NCBI GenBank assembly: GCA_903904855.1
Contig: CAIVEH010000098.1
Location: 1 to 52,774, forward strand
DNA: 52,774 nucleotides
Direction of reading: 5' to 3'
Source of the DNA: an uncultured Bacteroidota bacterium
Lineage (GTDB): Bacteria; Bacteroidota; Bacteroidia; Chitinophagales; Chitinophagaceae
A program made the translations under genes and the position numbers. Shown one piece after another: positions 10,701-17,163 of the stretch; within the stretch, counting starts at the first letter, position 1; every line of letters begins with the position of its first letter. Under the pieces are notes generated by a model. It ran no database searches. It saw only the letters and a program-made list of their open reading frames with translations, and was not told the origin of the DNA.

Positions 10701-12592
10701 GAAAAATATTGACCCATACACCAGGATTGGCAGCGGTAACCTATACCATGCCTACCGGATGTTACACAACTTCATTAATGACTGTGAACCCATTGCCTGA
10801 TATTATCATGGGAAATTATCAGGCCTGTATGGGTCTTACATCTTTATTAACCGATGGCACTCCTGGTGGCGTGTGGAGCAGCCCAGGATATTCATCTATT
10901 CTTACGGTGGGCTCATCATCAGGTATTGTTACCGGCATTTCTGTTGGCAGCGCTATTGTTACCTATACTATTCCATTAACGGGATGTTATAAGGATACAT
11001 CAGTAACTGTATGGCCTCAGCCTTCTTCGATTTCCGGCCCGAATGCAGTTTGTGCAGGTGCAACTATTTCAATGAGTGATTCAGTATCAGGTGGTGTATG
11101 GAGCAGTAATCATGTTTCAATTGCCACAGTCGGCGCTACAACAGGTATTGTGTCAGGGTCATCGTCCGGTACCGATACAATAATCTATACGCTTGGTTCT
11201 CATTGTTCTTCCTATAAACCGATTACCGTTTATCCATTACCAACAATATTTACCACTGTTGGCGGAGGAAATTATTGCCTGGGAGGCACAGGTGTCCCCG
11301 TTTCCCTCAGCAGCTCACAGACAGGGGTTATGTACCAGTTATATGACGGGATAATAACTATGGGTACACCATTTTCAGGTACCGGATCTGTTCTTAATTT
11401 TGGTATGCAAACGGCTTCCGGAACCTATACAGTTATAGCTACCAGCACGGCTACCTCATGCAGTGCTACAATGTTAAGCAGTGCAATAGTAGGTATTAAT
11501 CCGCCTCCAACAGGATACGTTATTACCGGTGGCGGCGGGTATTGTGCTGATAGCCCGGGAATTCATATAGGTCTGGCAGGTTCTTCATCAGGAACCAATT
11601 ATCAGTTACTTTTTGGGACCCTTCCTGTCGGCCCGTTAACAGCGGGAACAGGCTCTGCCCTAAATTTTGGTGTTTATTCCTCACTGGGAACTTATAAAGT
11701 ATTTGCAACAAATGTAACCACCACATGTACTGGCTATATGCCAGATAGTGTAAACGTTTCTATTGCGCCTACTGTAGTACCATCTGTAAGCATTAGTTTA
11801 TCGCCAGGAGACACTGTATGTGCTGGTACTCCTGTAAATTTCACTGCATCTTCAATAAATGGCGGCAGCTCGCCGGTATATCATTGGCTGGTAAATGGTT
11901 CTGGCGGTGCTACCGGCGCTACTTATACATACTCGCCAGCCAATAGTGATGTGGTAAGTGTGAAACTGAAGAGCAATGCAACTTGTCCGCTTCCGGATAC
12001 AGCTGTCAATTCAGTGGTAATGAATGTTGATCCGCTGGTGATACCAGTAGTTACTATTTCGGCTAATCCGGGAACTACAATCACACCTGGACAAACTGTA
12101 ACACTTGTGGCGGTTTATACCAATGGTGGCCCGGCACCTACCTTCCAATGGTATAAAAACGGAGTGCTTATTCCCGGCGCCACTTCAGACACGCTGGTAT
12201 TGAGTAATGCTGCCAATAATGATTCACTTACCTGTGTTGTAACAGGCAGCGGCCCTTGTGGTAATCAGCCGGGGGCACATTCGGTTATTATTGTGGTTAA
12301 CAATGTAGGTGTTCTTCAACTGAACAGTACCGGAGAAATCAAGGTATTGCCAAACCCGAATAAAGGAGACTTTACCGTAAAGGGATCGCTAGGTTCTCTG
12401 GCAGATGAAGAAGTTACACTGGAGTTAACCGATGTGATAGGGCAAGTAGTATATAAGGGAATGTTTATTGCCCGTAACGGTATTATCAATGAACATGTAC
12501 GTCCGGATAATTCACTTGCAAATGGTGTTTATCTGCTCAGCATACATTCAGATACGGAGAACAGAGTTTTTCACGTGATTATTGAGCAGTAG
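4727..12592 (+). CDS. Giant secreted PKD/Ig-like repeat protein with T9SS sorting domain
   Basis: At 2621 residues this is the largest gene in the window. A long N-terminal leader with a hydrophobic core (about residues 28-50, ending ETAHAQ) should direct export; an ATG at 4754 is an alternative start. Residues ~50-1225 hold about 14 PKD-like units with FGDG, TYSSPG and GC-D-T signatures. Residues ~1227-2170 hold 13 tandem units of about 72 residues, each with (I)(T/S)G..xxVC.G, GGxWSSS, GxVTGxxxGxxxITY and a second Cys before a TVTV strand. Two GGG-YC units and two Ig-like units follow. The last ~80 residues start with VLPNPNKGDF and fit the T9SS type A sorting domain, which directs secretion and cell-surface anchoring. 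It is probably an adhesin or surface stalk; no catalytic domain is visible. A strong terminator follows. Confidence 0.88.
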   Translation: MAPIVYLPTMLIKYLQILKEKIAISSYLTRLAIMFLLLMAGPLASETAHAQVVASFTADDTAGCAPLTVHFTNTSTGATSYTWNVGEGPTYYTTDVVESYLTAGTYTVTLTAINGTITNTSTLVIKVYPPPTVLFSGSDTLVCPNSPVTFTSTSIPGSWGSLTYNWNFGDGYTSTASAPSHSYSSPGYYNVTLFATNVKGCSNSLTKPNYIHVQTPPTESFSAATTFFCKPPAAVSFVNSTTGSMPITYKWYFGDGGSALSTSPTHIYTSSGSYSVTLISTDNKGCKDTLIVPNYVTIGNLHAAFTSLPVSCGAIPVTFTNTSSTHISSKWFFGDGDSSTSETGLHTYTAPGTFTVKLVVFDGTCYDTITHPINISYPTGGTFNILPLHPCPPPSLLTFAGTAPSGCTVSWVFDDGSMLTGPTVTHTYSSSRIYSTSMVVTNSLGCTDTIIKLDTLYNLNLNPSPSLGDSCIPVTNHWTVYDYSVVYNPFTLTSMFLAYPVPISSYTWRWADGTPNSTSATPTHTYTAVGRYADSCTIVTANGCTITAVDTIRVGTPQSASFTCSPTRICTGHTINFTSTSTSSSLIDFYHWNFQDGTDTVGPNVTHPPHTFTEPGIYNVLLSVGYNGCYGLPFQLHDTVDSPGAMINYHLDCSPASCVTFIDTSLGETSHTWMFGDGTTSTAHLVDHCYPVISLFNIKLATLNSTTGCRDTASVSVNLTRANITFLPIDTAICKGQSDTITSNVTVRTAVQNHWYDNGVLLPDSGAHIYHNYPTSGIHNIVLVIKDNYGCYDTSYTIHMLAAKPADSFALSPPSGCGPLAVTFTDHTTDVSGVVLSSYNWNFGDGTPPGLGAAVTSHTYSTAGTYSIQEIVTDNAGCADTFTSATHVIVHHPVASFSVTATTVCAGTSIHFINTSTGITSSLWLFGDGTTSTLNSPAHPYASAGVYTVKLVVNDSYGCHSDTLTMPGLITINFSPSASFTMSDSFAVCPPLNVNFTNTSTGSVSSYWDFGDTRTSYFTSPSNVYIASGLYHVYLVATATNGCTDTARHNVSMFGYTGAFSYTPLSGCTPLHVHFTAIGTSVDSFTWSYGDGGGFSGVLADTISHNYLHSGNYLPKLVLKDSFGCTTGSYGLDTIRVDTVAPKFTISPNPACQYSPVTFTDISTSGSYFPMTGWMWSFGSGATSTVHSPSYTFSVSGVHTVTLTVTDSSGCSGTVTHTVTVNPAPPPISGVSIVCKGNCYLFTDALGLGTWTSSNPSVASVGSGTGMVCGSAIGTSTITYTSGPGCPAVKAVTVAASPSSITGINNMCIGLTSTYTDSVPGGTWSIAPLTVATVSPTGVVGGIAPGIATLTYTLGSCTATKVVTITSVPSVITGPSTVCTGTSVTLLDSIPGGIWSSTSSHVSVVSGSGLVTGSSTGTAVITYSLGVGCTRTKTVTVNLLSPITGPTGVCVGGIIPLADSISGGTWSSSAPGIALVGTGSVTIIGVASGSATIYYTLPDGCIATHPVTVHGLPSPIGGNVPVCQFATETLTDTAGGGTWSITPLTIGTIDPLAGALTGLLTGTATVTYSLGSTGCQTTSVITVNPAPAPIGGIAHVCQLSTTTLTDVTSPGTWSCSSALASVGTSSGIVTGISSGIAPVTYTAASNGCSITRNVTVNPLPSVISGPSSSCIGVPATYTDTMTGTTWSQSTPARASIIPTSGILTGTSAGPDTVINTNLSTGCKSTKAITITSAPDSIIGASAVCVGSTATLSDATTGGTWTASNSLATIGSSSGVVHGITPGTDTITYSVGVGCAVTKIITIIAVPAPITGINHVCAGAIDTLTDPTVGGTWNSSNMLVATTDGAGHVTGISPGTTIINYSVGPGCTVPFSLTVNISPSGITGNNYVCLGSTTNLYDITPSGVWSSSNSLIAPVSPTGVVTGSGVGSAIISYTISSGCTATKTMTVILVPAITGLPTSKCAFGDTLNINDSAVGGVFTSAVVTVTNLGGGYGKILTHTPGLAAVTYTMPTGCYTTSLMTVNPLPDIIMGNYQACMGLTSLLTDGTPGGVWSSPGYSSILTVGSSSGIVTGISVGSAIVTYTIPLTGCYKDTSVTVWPQPSSISGPNAVCAGATISMSDSVSGGVWSSNHVSIATVGATTGIVSGSSSGTDTIIYTLGSHCSSYKPITVYPLPTIFTTVGGGNYCLGGTGVPVSLSSSQTGVMYQLYDGIITMGTPFSGTGSVLNFGMQTASGTYTVIATSTATSCSATMLSSAIVGINPPPTGYVITGGGGYCADSPGIHIGLAGSSSGTNYQLLFGTLPVGPLTAGTGSALNFGVYSSLGTYKVFATNVTTTCTGYMPDSVNVSIAPTVVPSVSISLSPGDTVCAGTPVNFTASSINGGSSPVYHWLVNGSGGATGATYTYSPANSDVVSVKLKSNATCPLPDTAVNSVVMNVDPLVIPVVTISANPGTTITPGQTVTLVAVYTNGGPAPTFQWYKNGVLIPGATSDTLVLSNAANNDSLTCVVTGSGPCGNQPGAHSVIIVVNNVGVLQLNSTGEIKVLPNPNKGDFTVKGSLGSLADEEVTLELTDVIGQVVYKGMFIARNGIINEHVRPDNSLANGVYLLSIHSDTENRVFHVIIEQ

Positions 12593-12636
12593 TAACCAGT
12601 TAAAGCAAAAGGACAAAATTTTTGAGCCTGATATAT

Positions 12637-12669
12637 AAATTGCCCCGGTTCAATGAGCCGGGGCAATTT
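12637..12669 (+). terminator. Strong hairpin terminator after giant gene
   Basis: AAATTGCCCCGG (12637-12648) pairs perfectly with CCGGGGCAATTT (12658-12669) across a 9-base loop. The arms are A- and T-flanked, so it can work in either direction. It lies 44 bases after the stop codon. Confidence 0.85.
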
Positions 12670-12747
12670 ATTGAATAGCTACAGAGAATGCAAACCAGAA
12701 AAATATTCTTTAACGACTTCTTTTAAAACCAATAATACTTATTATAG

Positions 12748-12755
12748 CTAACTTT
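12748..12755 (+). promoter_or_regulatory. -7 box TAACTTTG of the LpxH-like gene
   Basis: This is an exact TAnnTTTG match. Its last two bases overlap the upstream in-frame TTG (12754), so that TTG cannot be the translation start if the promoter is real. The ATG at 12778 is therefore chosen, with a leader of about 15 nt. Confidence 0.6.
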
Positions 12756-12777
12756 GCCTGCTACTGCATTTATCTAC

Positions 12778-13545
12778 ATGGAATTACCGAAGGGCAAGAA
12801 GGTTTATTTCGCATCCGATTTTCATTTGGGAATACCAGATCGCAAAACCAGTCTTGCAAGGGAAAAGCGACTTATTCAATGGCTCGATGAGATTAAGACT
12901 GATGCTTACCACATATATCTGGTAGGGGATCTTTTTGATACCTGGTTTGAGTACAGGAATGTTGTTCCCCGTGGCTTTACCCGTTTTATGGGAAAGCTGG
13001 CAGAACTCAGGGATTCAGGCATATTGATAACTGTTTTTACAGGTAATCATGATCTGTGGATGCGTGATTATTTCAATACAGAGCTGGATATTCCCGTGCA
13101 TCATCAACCCATAACAATAGAGATGAACAGGAAGAAGTTTTTTATAGCTCATGGTGATGGTCTTGGGCCTGGTGACCATGGTTATAAAGTACTTAAGAAG
13201 GTACTTCGCAATCAGTTTTCACAATGGCTTTACCGCCGGTTACATCCCGATACCGGTGTGGGTTTTGCAGGCTGGCTTAGTCGGCTGGGGCCCAAGCACA
13301 GCGCAGAAGCGCCTGCTAAGAAATTTATGGGACCCGAGAAAGAAATGCTGGTTCAATTCTGCCTTGAAAAACTTAACAATGAACATTTTGACTATTTTGT
13401 TTTCGGGCACAGGCACATAGCTATTGAATACCCTTTGCCTCAAAACAGTCTTTATGTAAACCTGGGCGACTGGCTTCAATTCGACAGTTATGCTGAATTT
13501 GATGGGACAGATTTAAGGCTTAAATATTATAAGGTACTTTCCTGA
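12778..13545 (+). CDS. lpxH: UDP-2,3-diacylglucosamine diphosphatase (LpxH-like)
   Basis: A calcineurin-type metallophosphoesterase of 255 residues from the ATG. Motifs for the two-metal site are in order: SDFHLG near the start, GDLFDTWFEYR, GNHDLW, AHGDGLG and FGHRH near the end. The GDLFDxW and GDGLGPGDHGYK stretches are typical of the LpxH branch, which releases UMP from UDP-2,3-diacylglucosamine at the inner face of the cytoplasmic membrane in lipid A synthesis. A longer reading from TTG 12754 is less likely because the -7 box overlaps it. The 3' end overlaps the convergent prmC gene by 19 bases. No other lpx gene is close, so a related phosphoesterase role cannot be excluded. Confidence 0.85.
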   Translation: MELPKGKKVYFASDFHLGIPDRKTSLAREKRLIQWLDEIKTDAYHIYLVGDLFDTWFEYRNVVPRGFTRFMGKLAELRDSGILITVFTGNHDLWMRDYFNTELDIPVHHQPITIEMNRKKFFIAHGDGLGPGDHGYKVLKKVLRNQFSQWLYRRLHPDTGVGFAGWLSRLGPKHSAEAPAKKFMGPEKEMLVQFCLEKLNNEHFDYFVFGHRHIAIEYPLPQNSLYVNLGDWLQFDSYAEFDGTDLRLKYYKVLS

Positions 13546-14477
13546 TTTACGATACTACATTTGAGCATCCTCCACTTACCATTCATATCTTTTTTCAGTT
13601 CCACATTTGTATACCCAGCTGATTCGAGGAGTTGTTTACAGGCTTCAGCATGTGCCGCATCCAGCTCACAATATATTTGTCCCTCCTTTCTTAAATGGCT
13701 TTTCCCGAATTCGGCAATGGCGCGGTAAAATACAAGCGGGTCATTATCTGGTACGAACAAAGCAATTGTGGGCTCGTATTTGGTTACATTGTCATGGAGT
13801 TTGCTTTTTTCCTTATAGGGTATATAAGGGGGGTTGGATATAATTATATCATACCTGCCCAGTTCTTTATTTCTGGCGGTTTCATCGAGAAAGTCCAGTT
13901 CCAGCAGCCGTATGTTATCAGCGCTCTTCTGTTTTTCAGCTTCGGTCAGCACCCATTGAATATTGGTTCGCAAGGTATCAAGGGCATCGTGGCTGATATC
14001 TGCACATGTAACTATGGAAGAAGGCAACAATCTCAGGAGCGAGATACTGATACAACCACTGCCGGAGCCTATATCGAGGATACGTAATTTTGGGATTTGG
14101 AATTGGGGATCAGTGTTTTGCGTGTTGGATTTAGGATTTAGGATTTTGACTTCATCAATTACCCATTGCACCAGTTCCTCCGTTTCGGGACGTGGAATCA
14201 AAACATTTTCATTTACCAGAAACTCTCTGCCCATAAACCACGCACTGCCGGTAACATACTGAATGGGTTTACCTTTAAGCAGGTCTTTGGATTTGCTGTC
14301 GAACATGTCCTGCTGTCTTTTTGTAAAAGGGGTGTCTTTCTTATCCAGTCGTGCCATTTTGCCAAGACCGGTTATAAACTCCAGGTACAAGTGCGCAATG
14401 GCTGTAGCTTCACTGGTATCATAAAGAGGTTGCAATTGTTTGATTAACTGGTAGAAGGCCTGACTGTTTGTTAGCAT
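13527..14477 (-). CDS. prmC: Peptide chain release factor N5-glutamine methyltransferase
   Basis: PrmC (HemK) methylates the Gln of the GGQ motif in release factors RF1 and RF2 using S-adenosylmethionine. Visible signatures are the helical N-terminal domain, RPETEELVQWV, the SAM motif LDIGSGSGCISI and the catalytic NPPY in IISNPPYIPY. The frame is open further upstream, but the ATG at 14477 begins the normal family N-terminus and has a -7-like box just ahead; the extra 31 residues are Gly/Pro/Phe-rich and unlike the family. Between QWVIDEVK and LRILDIG there is an extra ~20-residue Asn/Pro/Gln-rich segment encoded by a CCTAAATCC-type repeat. It overlaps the lpxH-like gene tail to tail. Confidence 0.9.
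   Translation of the reverse strand: MLTNSQAFYQLIKQLQPLYDTSEATAIAHLYLEFITGLGKMARLDKKDTPFTKRQQDMFDSKSKDLLKGKPIQYVTGSAWFMGREFLVNENVLIPRPETEELVQWVIDEVKILNPKSNTQNTDPQFQIPKLRILDIGSGSGCISISLLRLLPSSIVTCADISHDALDTLRTNIQWVLTEAEKQKSADNIRLLELDFLDETARNKELGRYDIIISNPPYIPYKEKSKLHDNVTKYEPTIALFVPDNDPLVFYRAIAEFGKSHLRKEGQIYCELDAAHAEACKQLLESAGYTNVELKKDMNGKWRMLKCSIVNQESTL
14083..14150 (-). repeat. Short CCTAAATCC/CCAAATCCC-type repeat inside prmC
   Basis: On the minus strand this stretch reads as repeats of AATCCTAAATCC and a later CCAAATCCC-like element. It stays in frame and adds roughly 20 residues of low-complexity linker between the helical domain and the SAM motif of PrmC. The normal proteins have only a few residues at this place. 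Confidence 0.5.
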
Positions 14478-14481
14478 GATG

Positions 14482-14489
14482 TAAAGGTA
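14482..14489 (-). promoter_or_regulatory. -7-like box TACCTTTA of prmC
   Basis: On the minus strand TACCTTTA (one mismatch from TAnnTTTG) ends four bases before the ATG at 14477. This supports the shorter prmC start and suggests a leaderless or nearly leaderless transcript. Confidence 0.4.
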
Positions 14490-14644
14490 AGGCCTAAAAC
14501 CCCAAAACCCTCCCGAAAAAGGCCCGGGACCTTGTTCCTGGGTTACACTTAAGAATACGGGTGAACACATTGACTTTATTCAGCTGAAGGATAACATTAA
14601 CCCGGTGGTAGTTGAAAATTAATAAGGCAATTTATTTGTTTATT

Positions 14645-14652
14645 TACCTTTA
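14645..14652 (+). promoter_or_regulatory. -7-like box TACCTTTA of ribD
   Basis: The octamer is identical to the one ahead of prmC and ends seven bases before the ribD ATG at 14660. It lies downstream of the alternative TTG start at 14612, which argues against that longer reading. Confidence 0.4.
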
Positions 14653-14659
14653 CTACGTG

Positions 14660-15730
14660 ATGAATCAGGAATTGTATATGAACCGATGCTTCTCGCTTGC
14701 ACTGCAGGCAAGGGGATTTACAGCGCCTAACCCAATGGTAGGCGCTGTGCTGGTGTACAATAACGTGATAATAGGTGAAGGGTGGCATCAGCAATATGGC
14801 GGGAATCATGCAGAGGTGAATTGCCTGAACAGCGTAAAAGAGGAAGATAAACACCTGATACCAGAAAGCAGGATGTATGTGAATCTGGAACCTTGTGCCC
14901 ACCACGGGAAAACCCCGCCTTGTGCCGACAGACTGGTACAGGAAAAAGTGAAGCGCGTGATAATAGCCAATACAGACCCATTTGAGCAGGTAAGCGGAAG
15001 AGGTATTGAAATACTGAAACAGGCGGGTATTATTGTTACAACTGGTGTTCTGGAAAAAGAAGGATTATGGCTTAACCGCCGTTTCTTTTGTTTCCATACT
15101 TTCAAGCGGCCTTATATCATTCTTAAATGGGCGCAGACTGTCGATGGGTTTATAGCACCTACAGACCGCAGCAGATACCAGATAACAGGAAAATACAGCC
15201 AGATGCTGGTACATAAATGGCGCACCGAAGAAGCAGCAATAATGACCGGCACTACTACTACCCTCAATGATAACCCCCAACTTACTGCCAGGCTGGTGGA
15301 GGGAAAACAACCATTGAGAATTATTCTTGACCGAAGCCTGAAAGTACCTCAAACGCATAATGTATATGATGAAGCTGCCGATACATGGATAGTCAATGAG
15401 CAGATGGAGGATTTGGATGGTAATGTTCATTTTGTGAAGCTCGATTTTGATCATTTATTATTGGAACAGCTGATGAGGCGGCTGTATGAGGCGCGCATAT
15501 TATCGGTAAAAATAGAGGGAGGAGCTGCTTTGCTCAACAGTTTTACAGGCCCCGGGTTATGGGATGAAGCCAGGGTATTTAAAGGGGAAGCCCGGCTGAA
15601 ACAGGGGATACCAGCACCTGTATTGACAGATGCTGTGCCGGCTTTAAATACATTTGTAGAGCGGGATACGCTCGATATCTTTGTAAATAATAATAGCCCG
15701 TTTACATACGTAAAGGGAATGGAAATTTAA
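14660..15730 (+). CDS. ribD: Riboflavin biosynthesis deaminase/reductase RibD
   Basis: Bifunctional enzyme for the second and third steps from GTP to riboflavin: deamination of the pyrimidine phosphoribosyl intermediate, then NADPH-dependent reduction of the ribose. The deaminase domain has the zinc ligands in NHAEVNC and PCAHHGKTPPC and the substrate loop TAPNPMVGAVLV. The reductase domain starts near KRPYIILKWAQTVDG and contains the ITG-x(n)-HKWR stretch. Length from ATG 14660 is 356 residues, normal for the family. An extended start at TTG 14612 adds a hydrophobic leader that RibD does not have. The other rib genes are not in this window. An EamA transporter follows 10 bases after the stop and is probably co-transcribed. 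Confidence 0.93.
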   Translation: MNQELYMNRCFSLALQARGFTAPNPMVGAVLVYNNVIIGEGWHQQYGGNHAEVNCLNSVKEEDKHLIPESRMYVNLEPCAHHGKTPPCADRLVQEKVKRVIIANTDPFEQVSGRGIEILKQAGIIVTTGVLEKEGLWLNRRFFCFHTFKRPYIILKWAQTVDGFIAPTDRSRYQITGKYSQMLVHKWRTEEAAIMTGTTTTLNDNPQLTARLVEGKQPLRIILDRSLKVPQTHNVYDEAADTWIVNEQMEDLDGNVHFVKLDFDHLLLEQLMRRLYEARILSVKIEGGAALLNSFTGPGLWDEARVFKGEARLKQGIPAPVLTDAVPALNTFVERDTLDIFVNNNSPFTYVKGMEI

Positions 15731-15740
15731 ACACTCCTTA

Positions 15741-16610
15741 ATGTACTACCTGCTTGTTGCTATCCTGTTGAATGTTGTCATCTCTTCGCTTTTTAAACTG
15801 TTTCCCAAATATAGTATTGATACTTTTCAGGCAGTGGTTGTGAACTACCTGGTATGTGTAATAACAGGCTGTGTATTTATAGGGCAGATACCTTTGACTG
15901 TAGATACGGTTCATGCATCGTGGTTTACCTGGTCTCTGGTAATGGGTGCAATGTTCATAATCATCTTTACTCTGCTGGTACTATGTATAAAAGTAGATGG
16001 AATTACCACTGCTACCATTGCCAACAAGCTATCACTGGTAATACCTGTTCTTTTCTCTGTAATCCTTTACAAAGAAGTGCTGGGCCCTTTCAGGATTGCA
16101 GGCATACTACTGGCTATACCTGCTATTTACTTTACTACGAGGGTTAGGGAAGCAAACAATAAACCACAAAATCTTGTTCTACCGGTACTTGTGTTCCTGG
16201 GTGGAGGATTGCTTGATACTGCTATCAAGTATGTGCAGACATATCACCTCAGTACCGATGCCATACAGGCGCAATATGCCATATTCTGTTTTGCGGCAGC
16301 CGGCGGTATTGGCATTTTGATAATGATATTAATGCTATTGCTCAAAAAGAATAAAATACATGGCCGCAGTATCATTGCAGGGATCATTGTTGGCATCCCG
16401 AATTATTTTTCAATTTACTACATCATCAGGATGCTGAACAGTAATTTTCTTCAAAGCTCTGCTGCTATACCAGTATTTAATATCAGTATAGTAGTTGTTT
16501 CTTCGCTTACAGCTATTATTGTATTCCGGGAGCAGGTAAACAGGTTGCGCATTATTGGGCTATGCCTTTCGGTACTGGCTATACTTCTTATTGCTTTTGG
16601 AGACAGATAA
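15741..16610 (+). CDS. EamA/DMT-family transporter
   Basis: A 289-residue integral membrane protein with about ten predicted transmembrane helices in two five-helix halves, the layout of the drug/metabolite transporter (DMT/EamA) superfamily. Features include the ANKLSLVIPVLFSVILYKE stretch at the end of the first half and the matching AAIPVFNISIVVVSS-IIVFREQ pattern in the second, each with the conserved acidic residue after the helix (YKE, FREQ). The substrate is not evident. It follows ribD by 10 bases; riboflavin-pathway linkage could point to flavin or precursor export, but this is only inference. Its 3' end meets a convergent gene 4 bases away. Confidence 0.82.
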   Translation: MYYLLVAILLNVVISSLFKLFPKYSIDTFQAVVVNYLVCVITGCVFIGQIPLTVDTVHASWFTWSLVMGAMFIIIFTLLVLCIKVDGITTATIANKLSLVIPVLFSVILYKEVLGPFRIAGILLAIPAIYFTTRVREANNKPQNLVLPVLVFLGGGLLDTAIKYVQTYHLSTDAIQAQYAIFCFAAAGGIGILIMILMLLLKKNKIHGRSIIAGIIVGIPNYFSIYYIIRMLNSNFLQSSAAIPVFNISIVVVSSLTAIIVFREQVNRLRIIGLCLSVLAILLIAFGDR

Positions 16611-16614
16611 AAAT

Positions 16615-17157
16615 TTAAAACGCACCTTCCATCGCCAGATCTTCTATCAAAGCTTTACGGTCGGCGACCTTGGCATTGATCAAGGTAATTAACAAATTCA
16701 ATAACCGATCCGGATCTGTTTTCAGGTTATTGACGGATATGTTTAGATCACCATAACCCATATTTTTATCCCAATAGTGTATTAATTTCCAGAATGCACT
16801 CTTAATCATGTTTGGTGAATGGCCTTCTTTTGCATATAAGCAAATCAATTTTGACCACTTTGTTGTATTCTTAATTTCCACCCCATTTATGTATTGCCAT
16901 TCCAGATGACTATTATTTCGGCCCATTAAAGTGATCCCGTCTATAGTAAGAACAATGGCTGGTTTGCGGTCCAAAATCTGAAATAATGCTATCGGTATCA
17001 ACAAGCCAAAGAAGCCAACTGAAAGCCATCCTTCCCACTGGTTCTGAGGATCAGTCATGATGATATCAATGCCTAATATAACAAAGAAAAGACTTCCTCC
17101 CAGAATTTTAAAACCATTCCTTATAGACCTGTATATTTTTATCTCGTACATAAGCAT
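16615..17157 (-). CDS. Two-helix membrane protein, STM3941-like
   Basis: The 180-residue protein begins with a short basic strand (YEIKIYRSIRNGF) and two hydrophobic helices (about residues 18-34 and 44-62), followed by a soluble domain of alternating strands (LTIDGITLMGRNNSHLEWQYINGVEI) that resembles a membrane-associated PH-like fold. This arrangement matches small proteins annotated as the STM3941 family, with no known function. An ATG two codons downstream (17151) is an equally good start. It begins 6 bases after the fucP stop on the same strand, so it is likely transcribed with the sugar symporter. Confidence 0.6.
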   Translation of the reverse strand: MLMYEIKIYRSIRNGFKILGGSLFFVILGIDIIMTDPQNQWEGWLSVGFFGLLIPIALFQILDRKPAIVLTIDGITLMGRNNSHLEWQYINGVEIKNTTKWSKLICLYAKEGHSPNMIKSAFWKLIHYWDKNMGYGDLNISVNNLKTDPDRLLNLLITLINAKVADRKALIEDLAMEGAF

Positions 17158-17163
17158 CTTGAA

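Noticed and set aside
7852-11726. Several 60-135-residue ORFs in other frames of the giant gene
   Set aside because: They follow the repeat structure of the real frame (low-complexity Tyr/Cys-rich shadows) and have no start signals.
14477-14570. Longer PrmC start at 14570
   Set aside because: The additional 31 residues are unlike the family, and a -7-like box lies just ahead of the internal ATG.
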